The notes: generated from the sequence alone by a model not told the origin. Shown: positions 42,640-52,328, numbered from the stretch's first letter. The stretch is 64,000 bases of DNA from Rhodospirillaceae bacterium (GCA_018662005.1 JABJHA010000015.1:1-64000), one strand, 5' to 3'. A program made the numbers and translations.

Positions 42640-44052
42640 ATGGCGCACATTCTGATTTCAGCAGCTCACAAGTCATCGGGCAAGACCACGGTCTCAATCG
42701 GTCTGGCTGCGGCGTTGACCGGTCAGGGGCTGAATGTGCAAACATTCAAGAAAGGGCCCGACTACATCGACCCCATGTGGCTGGCTCGGGCGACAGCCAC
42801 TCCTTGCCGTAATCTCGACTACTACACCATGAGCGCCCAAGAAATTCTTGCGACATTTTCCGGCCATTCCCACGGCGCTGATTTTTCATTGATTGAAGGC
42901 AACAAGGGCCTTTTTGACGGCCTTGACCTTGAAGGTGGCAATTCCAACGCCGCCCTGGCGACCTTGCTCGGCGCGCCGGTGATCCTGGTTATTGACGCCC
43001 GCGGCATGACCCGCGGCATCGCTCCGCTGATCCTTGGTTATCAAGCCTTCGACCCGGCCCTTAACATCGCTGGTGTTATCCTTAACAAAGTCGGTGGCCC
43101 GCGCCACGAGCGCAAACTACGCGCCATTATCGAACACTACACAAACGTACCGGTGCTGGGCGCCGTCCACCGTGACGAACGACTTGAAATCGCCGAGCGG
43201 CATCTTGGATTAACACCCAGCAACGAGGCACCGGAGGCGGACGCAAAAATTTCCGCCATTGCGTCCCTGATCGCAGCGCAAGTTGATCTGGATGCCATCA
43301 AACGCATTGCCGCAACAGCGATCGACCTTGCTGCCTCCGCCCTTCCCAGACCCAGCGCCAGCAACGCCGATCTCACCATCGGGGTGGCCAAAGACTCCGC
43401 CTTCGGTTTTTACTATCCGGGCGATCTGGAAGCACTGGAAGACGCCGGCGCAAAACTGATCACCATCGACATGACCAAAGATACGGCGTTGCCAGAAATT
43501 GACGGCCTGTTCATCGGTGGCGGTTTTCCTGAAACCCGCATGGCCGAACTTGAAGCCAACACGGCCATGCGTGACGCCGTTGCCCGGGCCATTGATGACG
43601 GCCTTCCGGCCTACGCAGAATGTGGCGGTTTGATGTATTTGGCGCGCTCTTTAACATGGAACGGCGAGACCCATGCCATGGCAGGGGTGATTGCCGGTGA
43701 TGTTATCATGCACAAAACAGCCCAAGGTCGTGGGTACGTACGTTTACGCGAAACAGGGAATGGTCCGTGGCCATTAGTCGATGCTGGCGGCAGGCCGGGC
43801 GAAATTCCGGCCCATGAATTTCACTATTCATCCATTGAAAACCTTGAAGGCGACCCCAACTTCGCTTACGAAGTGCTGCGCGGTCATGGTTTTGACGGCA
43901 AGCACGATGGTCTGGTTTATCGCAACCTGCTTGCCAGTTACGCCCACCTTCGCGATGTCGGGGCCAACCGCTGGGCGGCGCGCTTTATCAATTTTGTCAG
44001 GTCATGTAAAAAATCTTCGGCCAAAAACATCAAGAACCAGGAACAGTCTTAA
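42640..44052 (+). CDS. dsrN: DsrN, siroheme amidase (cobyrinate a,c-diamide synthase-like)
   Basis: 470 residues of the CobB/CbiA family. N-terminal P-loop domain (SAAHKSSGKTTVSIGLAAAL, KKGPDYIDPMWL) and a C-terminal class I amidotransferase domain with the nucleophile Cys in AYAECGGLMYLA and a His in EIPAHEFHYS. In dsr clusters this protein is DsrN, proposed to amidate siroheme for DsrAB, using glutamine and ATP. The stop overlaps the next start by one base (TAATG). A cobalamin role is less likely because no other cob genes are present. Confidence 0.9.
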   Translation: MAHILISAAHKSSGKTTVSIGLAAALTGQGLNVQTFKKGPDYIDPMWLARATATPCRNLDYYTMSAQEILATFSGHSHGADFSLIEGNKGLFDGLDLEGGNSNAALATLLGAPVILVIDARGMTRGIAPLILGYQAFDPALNIAGVILNKVGGPRHERKLRAIIEHYTNVPVLGAVHRDERLEIAERHLGLTPSNEAPEADAKISAIASLIAAQVDLDAIKRIAATAIDLAASALPRPSASNADLTIGVAKDSAFGFYYPGDLEALEDAGAKLITIDMTKDTALPEIDGLFIGGGFPETRMAELEANTAMRDAVARAIDDGLPAYAECGGLMYLARSLTWNGETHAMAGVIAGDVIMHKTAQGRGYVRLRETGNGPWPLVDAGGRPGEIPAHEFHYSSIENLEGDPNFAYEVLRGHGFDGKHDGLVYRNLLASYAHLRDVGANRWAARFINFVRSCKKSSAKNIKNQEQS

Positions 44053-44831
44053 TGAATGCACCATCATCCGTTTACATCATCGGCGCCGGGCCGGGTGATC
44101 CCGACCTGTTAACCATCAAGGCGGCCAGACTTCTAAAAGAAGCCGAAGTCGTGGTTTTTGACCGCCTGGTGTCCGAAGAGATTCTGGAACTGGTGCCAGC
44201 GGGCACAACCCGTATTTTCGCCGGCAAAGCGGCCCGTGACCACCATATGCCACAAGAGGAAATCAACGAGTTACTGGTTTCACTGGCAAAAAGCGGCCGC
44301 AAAGTTGTGCGCCTGAAAGGTGGCGATCCGTTTATCTTCGGTCGTGGCAGCGAGGAATCACTGTATCTTGCCAAAAACAATATACCCTTTGAAATCGTTC
44401 CCGGAATCACAGCCTCTGCCGGATGCGGGTCCTACGCCGGTATCCCCCTGACTCACCGAGGACTGGCGACGGGAGTGCGTTTCGTCACCGGCCATTGTCG
44501 TGAAGGCAAGCATCTGGACCTGAACTGGCAAAGTCTCGCCGACCCGGAAACCACACTGGTCATTTACATGGGGTTGATCAACGTCGCCAAAATCAGAGAC
44601 GAGCTTATAAAGGCAGGGCTCCCTGCAGACACCCCGGCGGGCGCCATCGAGCGGGGTACTACAGCCGAACAGAGAACAATCCTGACAACACTGGAAGAAC
44701 TGCCCGCGTGCATTGAAAAGGCCGAGTTGAAAGCCCCGAGCCTTCTGATTATCGGTCGCGTCGTTCAACTGGCCGAAGAATTAAGCTGGCATATTCCGGC
44801 TATGGACTGCGATGTTGAAGCGCACGGATGA
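44052..44831 (+). CDS. cobA: Uroporphyrinogen-III C-methyltransferase
   Basis: 259 residues of the SUMT type. It transfers two methyl groups from SAM to uroporphyrinogen III to make precorrin-2, the first step to siroheme. Motifs: YIIGAGPGDPDLLTIKAARL at the N-terminus, VVRLKGGDPFIFGRGSEE, VPGITASAGCGSYAGIPLTHRG and YMGLIN. It overlaps dsrN by one base and the chelatase gene by 20 bases, so translation is coupled. It supplies cofactor to DsrAB. Confidence 0.93.
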   Translation: MNAPSSVYIIGAGPGDPDLLTIKAARLLKEAEVVVFDRLVSEEILELVPAGTTRIFAGKAARDHHMPQEEINELLVSLAKSGRKVVRLKGGDPFIFGRGSEESLYLAKNNIPFEIVPGITASAGCGSYAGIPLTHRGLATGVRFVTGHCREGKHLDLNWQSLADPETTLVIYMGLINVAKIRDELIKAGLPADTPAGAIERGTTAEQRTILTTLEELPACIEKAELKAPSLLIIGRVVQLAEELSWHIPAMDCDVEAHG

Positions 44832-45585
44832 GACCCTGCTACTGGTCGCACACGGCTCATCAAGACCCGGTGGTGATAATCCGGTTGCCATGCAGGCCCG
44901 GCATCTTAAGTCGTTAGGGTTGTTCGGTGATGTAAGTTGCGGTTTTTTAAAGCAAGCGCCGTTTCTTTCTGATGTGTTAAACCAGATTCACACCGACAAG
45001 CTCACCGTCGTGCCCATGTTAAGTGGCCACGGTTACATTACAGACACCCTGATCCCTGAAGCCCTTGCGGTGCTTGAAGGCACCCACAATGTCAGGCTTT
45101 GCCAACCGCTTGGCAGTCATTCCGGCATTGCCGATATTATGGCAGAGCGGGCCAACTCGATTATCACATCGCAAAGCCTCGATCCTGCTGACGTGTCGAT
45201 TCTTGTTGCCGCCCACGGCAATACCGGCAATCCCGAAAATGCCGTGCAGGCAAGATCCCTGGCCGGGCGTATCCAAGCCATGACAAATGGCGCCCCAACC
45301 GACGCTGTCTTTATCGAGGAAGAACCCTTTATTTCAAACTGGCCCACGATGACAACAGCGAACAACCTGATTGTCCTGCCGTATCTGATCGGCGGCGGTT
45401 TGCACGGGGCTGAGGATGTACCTGAAATGCTTGGTCTCGATGCCACTGACCCGGCCTTTGACGCGCTTTCCCGCAACACCCCCTTCATCGGCCCTTTAAG
45501 CGCCCACAACCGCTCAATCTGGTGTTGCCGGGCGCTTGGTTTTGAACCGACGATTGGCGACATTATTCTTGATCTGGCGGGTTAG
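44812..45585 (+). CDS. CbiX-type sirohydrochlorin chelatase
   Basis: 257 residues made of two CbiX halves: VAHGSSRPGGDNP with VPMLSGHGYIT, and VAAHGNTGNPENAV with LPYLIGGGLHG. In siroheme synthesis it would insert iron into sirohydrochlorin; the His of each AHG motif binds metal. A separate precorrin-2 dehydrogenase was not seen in the window. It overlaps the methyltransferase gene by 20 bases and is the last gene of the dsr run. A hairpin follows at 45592. Confidence 0.82.
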   Translation: MLKRTDETLLLVAHGSSRPGGDNPVAMQARHLKSLGLFGDVSCGFLKQAPFLSDVLNQIHTDKLTVVPMLSGHGYITDTLIPEALAVLEGTHNVRLCQPLGSHSGIADIMAERANSIITSQSLDPADVSILVAAHGNTGNPENAVQARSLAGRIQAMTNGAPTDAVFIEEEPFISNWPTMTTANNLIVLPYLIGGGLHGAEDVPEMLGLDATDPAFDALSRNTPFIGPLSAHNRSIWCCRALGFEPTIGDIILDLAG

Positions 45586-45591
45586 AAACCC

Positions 45592-45615
45592 GGCCAAAGA
45601 ACCTTTTCCTTGGCC
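45592..45615 (+). terminator. Hairpin after the chelatase gene, candidate end of the dsr operon
   Basis: GGCCAAaGAA (45592-45601) pairs with TTCcTTGGCC (45606-45615), nine pairs and one mismatch around a 4-base loop. No T-run follows, so termination may need Rho. Confidence 0.5.
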
Positions 45616-45728
45616 AATGGCAAACTTATTCCCATTCTTTCATACTTGTTATGTCCATATGGCCGGGATATTGCTAGAATGTTGCTAAACAGATCTGCCA
45701 TGCCAATACACATGTGAGGATCGGGGCA

Positions 45729-46448
45729 TTGGTTTCAACGGTGAACATTCATAAAAAGCCGCATCTGCTGATAGTTGAAGACGATGAAATGATGCAGTCG
45801 TTGCTTGCGGTCTATCTGGAGCAGGAAGGCTACGACATAACCGCGGTCCTGACCGGCAAGGACATGTTTTCAGTTCTAAGCAAACGTTCGGCTGATTTGA
45901 TTCTGCTCGACCTCACCCTGCCCGATGAGGATGGGCTGACCCTGGCACGCCAGGTCCGCGCCCGTTCAAGCGTACCGATCATTATCATGACCGCCCGCAA
46001 AGGTATGGAAGACCGGCTGGCTGGCCTTGATATTGGTGCTGATGATTTCCTGACCAAGCCATTCGACCCACGCGAGTTGGTCTTAAGGGTGCGCAATGTC
46101 CTTAAACGTACCGGCGACGCAACCCGCGAGGAAAATCAGGTTGTTGGTTTCGATGGATGGAAAATGGATATGACATCGCGCACCCTGACCGGGCCTGACG
46201 AAACCGACGTACCTCTTACAAGTGGTGAATTTAATCTTCTTGCCGCCCTGATCAAGTCACCCGGCCGGGTTCAGTCGCGCGACTATTTGCTCGACGCCAT
46301 CGCCCGAAATGACGAGCCGCCATCTGACCGTATGATCGATGTTTTCGTCAGTCGTCTGCGCAAAAAAATCGGCAAGAATTCAGGTGAGCAAAACTACATC
46401 GTTACTGTGCCAGGGCATGGCTACAAGTTCACAGGACCTCTGGATTAA
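45729..46448 (+). CDS. OmpR-family response regulator
   Basis: 239 residues from a TTG at 45729, chosen because GAGGA lies eight bases upstream; a GTG at 45714 or 45741 is also possible. The receiver domain has the acidic pair VEDDEMM, the phospho-acceptor Asp in LILLDLTLPDEDG, IIIMTARKG and the Lys in DFLTKPFDP. The C-terminal winged helix reads PSDRMIDVFVSRLRKKIG and IVTVPGHGYKF. No histidine kinase is adjacent, so it is an orphan here. Its stop meets the stop of the opposite gene with no gap. Confidence 0.9.
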   Translation: MVSTVNIHKKPHLLIVEDDEMMQSLLAVYLEQEGYDITAVLTGKDMFSVLSKRSADLILLDLTLPDEDGLTLARQVRARSSVPIIIMTARKGMEDRLAGLDIGADDFLTKPFDPRELVLRVRNVLKRTGDATREENQVVGFDGWKMDMTSRTLTGPDETDVPLTSGEFNLLAALIKSPGRVQSRDYLLDAIARNDEPPSDRMIDVFVSRLRKKIGKNSGEQNYIVTVPGHGYKFTGPLD

Positions 46449-49400
46449 TTAATCAGCCAGAATTTCCCGGCCCAGTGCCTGGGTCAGCACCATGTAGAGC
46501 TTGCCCATGTCCGAGGACAGGAAGATTGTCGAAAGGACGCCCTGCTGGTCGCGTTTACGTGCCTCAGCAAGGAAGTTTTTGAATTCATCCAGATAACGTG
46601 AAACATAATTGCGGAATTCCTGATCGCTCTGGTAGCGTTGCTTGATTGAGGCCAGACGGGCTTTCTCGCGGAAGCCCAGCATCTTGCGAACGAACAGGCC
46701 CTTCTCGCCCTTATTAAAGCGTTTCCAGTCATCCTCACTAATCGATGTTTCCATAAGACGGCTCATATCAACGGCAAGAGATTGCAGACGTTCAGAGATA
46801 AATGTTGCGCGACGCAGGAAGTCATCAAGCCCGGCTTCCTTGGCGTGAGCCTTCAAGGCAACCACAAGTTCAGAAGCGTCCCCAACAGTCAGTTTCATCT
46901 CTTCGGTTTGTTCCTTAAGGGCCGCCGTAACGGTCTCTGCCTGCTTGCTCACCTGTCCTGCGGTCTGGCCAAGAATGCCCGCGCTTTCGCGAACCAGCTT
47001 ATCCCAGTGATTGATTTGCCCCAGCGCCTTGGCGGTAACCTTGTCTATTTCTTTCGCCCGGGAGCCCATGGAACCGGCCAGCGACGACATTCCCGTTTCA
47101 GCCTTTTCATAGGCACCGGAAAGATTTTGCAGCTGGTTGCGCAAAGAATCATAGGCACCGTCCATTGTCGAAGACATTTGCTTTGTACGGATTGAGGCTT
47201 CCTTGGAATGACGGCGCATCAATTCGCCAATCTTCTCAAGCTTGGCGGTACCGGCATTGGTGGCACGGGTCATTTCATCAGTGCGCTGGGCCATGGACAT
47301 ACCAATACGCGCCAACCTTGTGGTGACATCATCAGATGTCGTCGCCAGTTCACCCGAATGCTCGCCAAAAGTTTTCACTGCGGCGTCAATAGTCTCGACA
47401 GCGCGCCTGGCGTTGTCCGTCATATTCTGTGTGGTTTGCTCAAGGGTTTCTCCAACTCCCTGAATTTGATCGTTAACCCTTATGCCGGTTTCATCCAGCT
47501 TGCTGACTTTTTCGTCAAAAATTTCACCAACACTGTCAAAATCGGTTTTCACTTTTTCGGAGCTTGCGGCCAGATTGTCGGAATGACGGTTTAAGGCATT
47601 TGTCACCAAATTCATGAGCGTCGCAGCGCGATCAACACTGATCGTCACCTCGTGTGAGCGTTCGTGCAAAACATCGCCGACCTTGCTCATGTTAGCAAGC
47701 GCATTGCCCGAGGCACCCGACAGGCCTGAAGCCTGCTGATGGAGTTGATCGCCAAAGGATTTAAGATGTCCACTGGCTTCGTCATAAGCCTTGTTCAAAT
47801 CCTGACGACGTGTCTGCAACAACTGGCCAACTTCGCCCAGGCGTTCTCCGGCATTGGTCAGGGATGTATCGAGATCGCCGCCATGTAGCCTCAAGGATTG
47901 GGCAACACCCTCAAGCCTGCTCGATGCGCGTTCCGTCGCTTCGGTGGCGCCCATCACCTGTTCACGCAAAATTTCCCCTGCTTTTTTAAGATTTTCGGAT
48001 GCGTCCTCTGACGCCATCCCGACTTCGGCTTCGCTTGACTTTAAGGTTTTACTGACCTGCTCCAGCATCTCAATGGCTTTTGCCTTGGTGCCATCAAGTT
48101 CACCGATTTGATGCCCCAAAGAAGCACCAGCATCGGCCAGGCGTTGGGCAGTTTGCTCACCTATATTGCCCAATTCCTCAGTCCGTTCGGCAAATTCACC
48201 ACCGGATATACGAATACGCTCAGATGCCTGATCACTGGCTTTTGTCAGATCATCAACCTGCCTGTTCATGGCCCCGGAAACCAGAGTGATCAACTTGGCA
48301 GCTTTCTCAGACGCCAGGGCGATCTCGCGGGATCGATCTTGCAATGCCGAGCCGACATGAACGATATCCTCGACCGCCGCACCCGATACACTATCCAACC
48401 CGTCAGATTGCTTTTGCAAGGACTCCCCGGCAGCCAGCATACGTGTCGCAGCCTGATCCGAAGCGACAGTCATGTTCAGCAACCCACGACGAATTTCTTC
48501 GCCAACACCCCTGAGTTTAACCGTCGTCCGGTCTGACTGTTTGTCCAAGTCTTCGGAACGTTCAAGCATGGTTGTCGCAACCTGATCAATATGACTGGTC
48601 ACCCGGCCGGAAACCTGATTCAATTTTTCGCTCTCTAAGTTGAGCCGGTTTGACGCCACATCGATCCGTTGCTCTGCCGTGTCAGAAACGGTGGTGATTT
48701 TATCTGTCGCTATTGTCGATGTCTCGGTCATATGGTGATGAGCCATATCAGCCGTTTCGGACATCCGGAATTTAGCCAAATCCGATGTTTCCGTAAGATG
48801 GATGGCTGCGACGCCGGATGCTTCCTCGATTCCACCTTTAACCGCCACGGCAGTTTCAGTCATTGACTTGGTTGCGCCGGATGATTGCTCAAGAATTTTA
48901 CGGGTCTGATCAGCGACAATATTTCCAAGCTCGCTTAATCGCTTGCTGGCGTCTTCTGATGATCCCTTGATCTCCTCAACCCGGCGGGTAAGCGACGCTG
49001 CAACCTGTCCGGTTTTTTCGGTCACTGAATTGACTTCGCCCAAACCATCCAGCAGGGCCCGGGTGGATGTGGCGATAGCGGCGGTTCCGTTTTCGGTGGC
49101 CGTCTCCACATTGTTGGCACTCTGCTTCAATATCTGGTTGAGCCCGCCCAGTTGTTCGCTTGATTTTTCCGATGCCGCTGCCAAAGAAACCGTATTCTGG
49201 CGAACGCTTTCCCCTGCGTTGTTGATGCGTAAGACGGTGTGGTTTGACATCTTCGATAAGTCATTAACCCTTTCGTGAATGGCCTCGCCTACTTCGTTCA
49301 CATGGGTGACTGCATCCTCTGAGGCATCGGACAGTTCAAGAGACCTGATGCGCAACCCGTCACCAACCCGTTCAACCTGTTCCAGAACCTTGTCAGAGAC

Positions 49401-50813
49401 CTTGGAGAGATCATGTGATGTCTGGCGCAGAATTTCACCAATGGTCGAAGTTTTGGTCGTTGTGCGATCGGCAATGTCAGTCATTTCGCCAGCCTGCTTG
49501 CGAAAACTCTCCCCGCTGCTCTTGACGTTAACAGCGACAAGTTCCGATGTATTGACCAGTTCACGGGCTTGATCGGCCAAGGCTTCGCTAATGGTTCGCA
49601 CTTCAACGGAGACCTTGTCCGAGGTTTCGTTGAGTAGTCGGGTTTGTTGGTTGATTTTTGCTTCGATATCAGACGATTGTGCGGCGACCAATCGCCCGGT
49701 ATCGGCAAGGTCATCTGTCTGGTGTTTTAATTGATCACCGATAAGGTTTGTTTGCGCAGCGATTCGGTCGGATCGCTGACTTAAATCCTGGGCATGGCTG
49801 TGCAGGGCATCGGCACTGTTCTGCACCTTGCTCGCGGTTTCACTTGAGGTGTGCAACAGTTCACTTAAATGATGTTCAAGGCTTTCCCCGACATCACCAG
49901 CCATGCTGACTGTGTTTTCAGAGATATTGCGCAAATCTTCAACCCGTTCCTGGAAAGTATTTGCCGCAGCACTGGCCATGTCGGCGACCTCGATGGAAGT
50001 CTGCATCAATTCCTCGTTGCGTCGACGCAGTAACTCGCTGGTGTCTTCGGCCCGTGTCGATGCCCGCTCTGACGTCGCCACCATGTCGTGGGAATTTTTA
50101 TAAAGTGTTTCCCCTGCCTTTTCCGCTCGAAGCGCCGCTTTTGAGGTTACCGTTCGCAAATCTTCGGATTGGCGACGTAAGGAATCGGCAATGGCCTGGG
50201 CGCGCAGGTCGGCATCTTCGGAAACTTTTGAAAGCTCAAGGGTGCGACGATGGATGGTCTTGCTTGCCTTATCGGCTCGAGTCGCCGCCTCGTCTGATGC
50301 CTTGCTCAATTCACGAGCCTGACGGCGCAGGGAATCCGTGATTTCATGCATCCGTTTTTGCGACCCGTCCGACGGATAGGCAAGTTGATGCATTTGCCTG
50401 CTTAAATGTTTCGCCTGATAACCAAACTGGCGATTTTTTTCATAAAAGGCGATGACCATCCACAGCAGCGCAAGGGGGGTCAACGTACCAGCTGCCATGC
50501 CGCCGACTTCATGGGGTAACAAGGCACCAAGATCGCTAAGCGGTATCTGATCATTGATGAAATTCAGGCTGAACCACAACCAGGCGGCACTCAGCGCTAC
50601 ACCGGCAGCACTGGCGAGACGGAAACGGATATAAAACGGCGTCGTTAAGGCGTCACCAAGGACTTCCGGCTCATTGGCATTGCTGCTGTCGGAGACCTTT
50701 TTTTGCCCACGCGTCGCCGCTAACCCCTTTTCAAGATCGTCATCAGGGTTCGTTGCCTGGGCGCTCTGCTCTTTCGTAGCGGCGCTCCCCCGCTTTGTGA
50801 CCTTTTTGACCAT
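46449..50813 (-). CDS. Giant membrane-anchored coiled-coil protein with 25-residue repeats
   Basis: 1454 residues. Basic, Ser/Asn-rich N-terminus; two membrane helices near 67-86 and 104-124, forming a hairpin that leaves the rest in the cytoplasm; then about 46 tandem units of 25 residues (about 162-1323). Units such as LRRQARELSKASDEAATRADK recur with a leading hydrophobic residue, an S-rich middle and a Gly-Glu near the end. The last 131 residues are a different helical domain (YLDEFKNFLAEARKRDQQG, MGKLYMVLTQALGR). Twenty-five residues fit seven helical turns (two heptads plus one hendecad). The plan resembles the alphaproteobacterial polarity factor TipN, but homology cannot be asserted. 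No ATPase motif was seen. Confidence 0.75.
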   Translation of the reverse strand: MVKKVTKRGSAATKEQSAQATNPDDDLEKGLAATRGQKKVSDSSNANEPEVLGDALTTPFYIRFRLASAAGVALSAAWLWFSLNFINDQIPLSDLGALLPHEVGGMAAGTLTPLALLWMVIAFYEKNRQFGYQAKHLSRQMHQLAYPSDGSQKRMHEITDSLRRQARELSKASDEAATRADKASKTIHRRTLELSKVSEDADLRAQAIADSLRRQSEDLRTVTSKAALRAEKAGETLYKNSHDMVATSERASTRAEDTSELLRRRNEELMQTSIEVADMASAAANTFQERVEDLRNISENTVSMAGDVGESLEHHLSELLHTSSETASKVQNSADALHSHAQDLSQRSDRIAAQTNLIGDQLKHQTDDLADTGRLVAAQSSDIEAKINQQTRLLNETSDKVSVEVRTISEALADQARELVNTSELVAVNVKSSGESFRKQAGEMTDIADRTTTKTSTIGEILRQTSHDLSKVSDKVLEQVERVGDGLRIRSLELSDASEDAVTHVNEVGEAIHERVNDLSKMSNHTVLRINNAGESVRQNTVSLAAASEKSSEQLGGLNQILKQSANNVETATENGTAAIATSTRALLDGLGEVNSVTEKTGQVAASLTRRVEEIKGSSEDASKRLSELGNIVADQTRKILEQSSGATKSMTETAVAVKGGIEEASGVAAIHLTETSDLAKFRMSETADMAHHHMTETSTIATDKITTVSDTAEQRIDVASNRLNLESEKLNQVSGRVTSHIDQVATTMLERSEDLDKQSDRTTVKLRGVGEEIRRGLLNMTVASDQAATRMLAAGESLQKQSDGLDSVSGAAVEDIVHVGSALQDRSREIALASEKAAKLITLVSGAMNRQVDDLTKASDQASERIRISGGEFAERTEELGNIGEQTAQRLADAGASLGHQIGELDGTKAKAIEMLEQVSKTLKSSEAEVGMASEDASENLKKAGEILREQVMGATEATERASSRLEGVAQSLRLHGGDLDTSLTNAGERLGEVGQLLQTRRQDLNKAYDEASGHLKSFGDQLHQQASGLSGASGNALANMSKVGDVLHERSHEVTISVDRAATLMNLVTNALNRHSDNLAASSEKVKTDFDSVGEIFDEKVSKLDETGIRVNDQIQGVGETLEQTTQNMTDNARRAVETIDAAVKTFGEHSGELATTSDDVTTRLARIGMSMAQRTDEMTRATNAGTAKLEKIGELMRRHSKEASIRTKQMSSTMDGAYDSLRNQLQNLSGAYEKAETGMSSLAGSMGSRAKEIDKVTAKALGQINHWDKLVRESAGILGQTAGQVSKQAETVTAALKEQTEEMKLTVGDASELVVALKAHAKEAGLDDFLRRATFISERLQSLAVDMSRLMETSISEDDWKRFNKGEKGLFVRKMLGFREKARLASIKQRYQSDQEFRNYVSRYLDEFKNFLAEARKRDQQGVLSTIFLSSDMGKLYMVLTQALGREILAD

Positions 50814-50922
50814 AACAAGTCCCCTGCCTCTTAAAACCTAGCAAGGGACATCATACACTAACCAGATATAGCCGGTAAACGAATGAAGACCACAAAATAT
50901 GGGGATAAGTGTCGTTTCGTAG

Positions 50923-51675
50923 CTAAAACAGGTGTTGACCACCAGTGACCCAGATTTCACTGCCGGTGACGTAGTTGGAATCATCCGAACACAGGTAATA
51001 AATGGTCGTCGCGACATCGCGAGTCGTACCCATGCGATCAAGCGGAATGCGCGGGATCAGGGCTTCGTATTCGGGTTGAATCATCTCGGTCTCGATTTCC
51101 CCCGGGGCAACAGCGTTTACACGAACATCAAGGGCGGCGAATTCATTGGACAACTCGCGCGTCAGGGCCGACAACGCGGCCTTTGAAATCGAATAGGCGG
51201 AACCGGCGAAGGGATGGATTTTATGGCCGGCGATGGAGGTAATATTGACGATCGACCCCTTTCCCTTGTGTAAGGGCGAGGCAAAACCGCGGGCCAGTTT
51301 TAGTCCGGCGAAGAAATTCAACTCGAAAACCTCGCGCCAGGCATCAATATCCCCGTTCAAACACCCCAGGCGCTCCTTGAAAGGCGCTTTTGGCGACACA
51401 CCGGCGTTATTGACGAGGGCGTGCAGGGGCTTGCCGCCCAGGGCCTCATTAGCCTGAACGATAAAATCAGCGAGACTGTCAGAATCACCAAGATCGGTCG
51501 GAATATGCTTGGTCCAGTTGGGGTCACGCTGGCATTCAGGCGGGCTGTCTCCGCGCGAACAGGTAATGATGTTCCATCCGCGCTCTAAAAACAGGGTCGC
51601 TGTCGCATGTCCGATGCCACGGCTGGCCCCGGTAATAACCACAGTCTTTCGATCTTCTGAAGCAATATCACTCAT
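50923..51675 (-). CDS. SDR-family oxidoreductase
   Basis: 250 residues of the classical short-chain dehydrogenase type: TGASRGIGHATA for NAD(P) binding, NNAG in the middle, NITSIAG with the catalytic Ser, and YSISKAAL with the Tyr and Lys. Arg after the first Gly motif may favour NADP. The product ends with GSEIWVTGGQHLF. Substrate unknown. It is monocistronic and divergent from the SRAP-type gene with about 65 bases between them. Confidence 0.9.
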   Translation of the reverse strand: MSDIASEDRKTVVITGASRGIGHATATLFLERGWNIITCSRGDSPPECQRDPNWTKHIPTDLGDSDSLADFIVQANEALGGKPLHALVNNAGVSPKAPFKERLGCLNGDIDAWREVFELNFFAGLKLARGFASPLHKGKGSIVNITSIAGHKIHPFAGSAYSISKAALSALTRELSNEFAALDVRVNAVAPGEIETEMIQPEYEALIPRIPLDRMGTTRDVATTIYYLCSDDSNYVTGSEIWVTGGQHLF

Positions 51676-51740
51676 GAGCCAAAGTTAGAGCATGTTCAGG
51701 CCGATTGGAACCCGTTGCAATATGGGACATACTCGTGATC

Positions 51741-52328
51741 ATGTGTTCACGCTTTGAAATGGATGCCCCTTGGTCAGACCTGTCCCAGCGTTTCGGCCTT
51801 GATGATGCCCCTGACGGATTCACCAATGGTGAAATTCGACCAACCGATATGGCCCTGATTATCACGTCGGGCGGTTCAGCGCGTGCCATGAGCTGGGGCA
51901 TACCGGCTTCCTGGGATGGCAAACCCTTGATAAACGCCCGATGCGAAACCCTGGAGCAAAAGCAAAGTTTCCACCCCTTGTTAACAAACCGCTGTCTGGT
52001 TCCGGCCAGCGCCTATTTTGAATGGCGCCGGGACGGCAAGAAACGTCACAAGAATACAATTAGCCTTGGTGATAAAGTTTTGATGGCCTTCGCCGGGTTG
52101 CGTACAGACGAACACTTCACCATCATCACCTGCCAACCAACCCCGTCGGTCGCCCACATTCACAACCGTATGCCGGTGATCTTACCTGAAATAGCGGAAA
52201 GCCAGTGGTGCGATAATATGCGCCCATTTGACGACGTCAGACACTTGTTGAAACCCGATGAAAGCAATGCCCTGATTGCGATTGAAGTCCCTGAGCCAGT
52301 AACCTCGCAGCCGGACTTGTTCGATTAG
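51741..52328 (+). CDS. SOS-response-associated protein, YedK/HMCES type
   Basis: 195 residues. The start at ATG 51741 gives MCSRFEMDAP, so Cys2 becomes N-terminal after Met removal; this residue crosslinks to abasic sites in single-stranded DNA in characterised relatives. Also conserved: NARCETL, PASAYFEWRRDG and HNRMPVIL with the active His. The longer frame to 51705 would bury the Cys and was rejected. No clear LexA box was seen upstream. The stop lies 105 bases before a hairpin. Confidence 0.9.
   Translation: MCSRFEMDAPWSDLSQRFGLDDAPDGFTNGEIRPTDMALIITSGGSARAMSWGIPASWDGKPLINARCETLEQKQSFHPLLTNRCLVPASAYFEWRRDGKKRHKNTISLGDKVLMAFAGLRTDEHFTIITCQPTPSVAHIHNRMPVILPEIAESQWCDNMRPFDDVRHLLKPDESNALIAIEVPEPVTSQPDLFD

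Noticed and set aside
42640-44052. Cobalamin-pathway cobyrinate diamide synthase
   Set aside because: It lies in a dsr-siroheme operon without other cobalamin genes; DsrN is the better reading.
51669-51740. LexA box upstream of the YedK-type gene
   Set aside because: GTTC and GAAC occur, but not with the alphaproteobacterial GTTC-N7-GTTC spacing.
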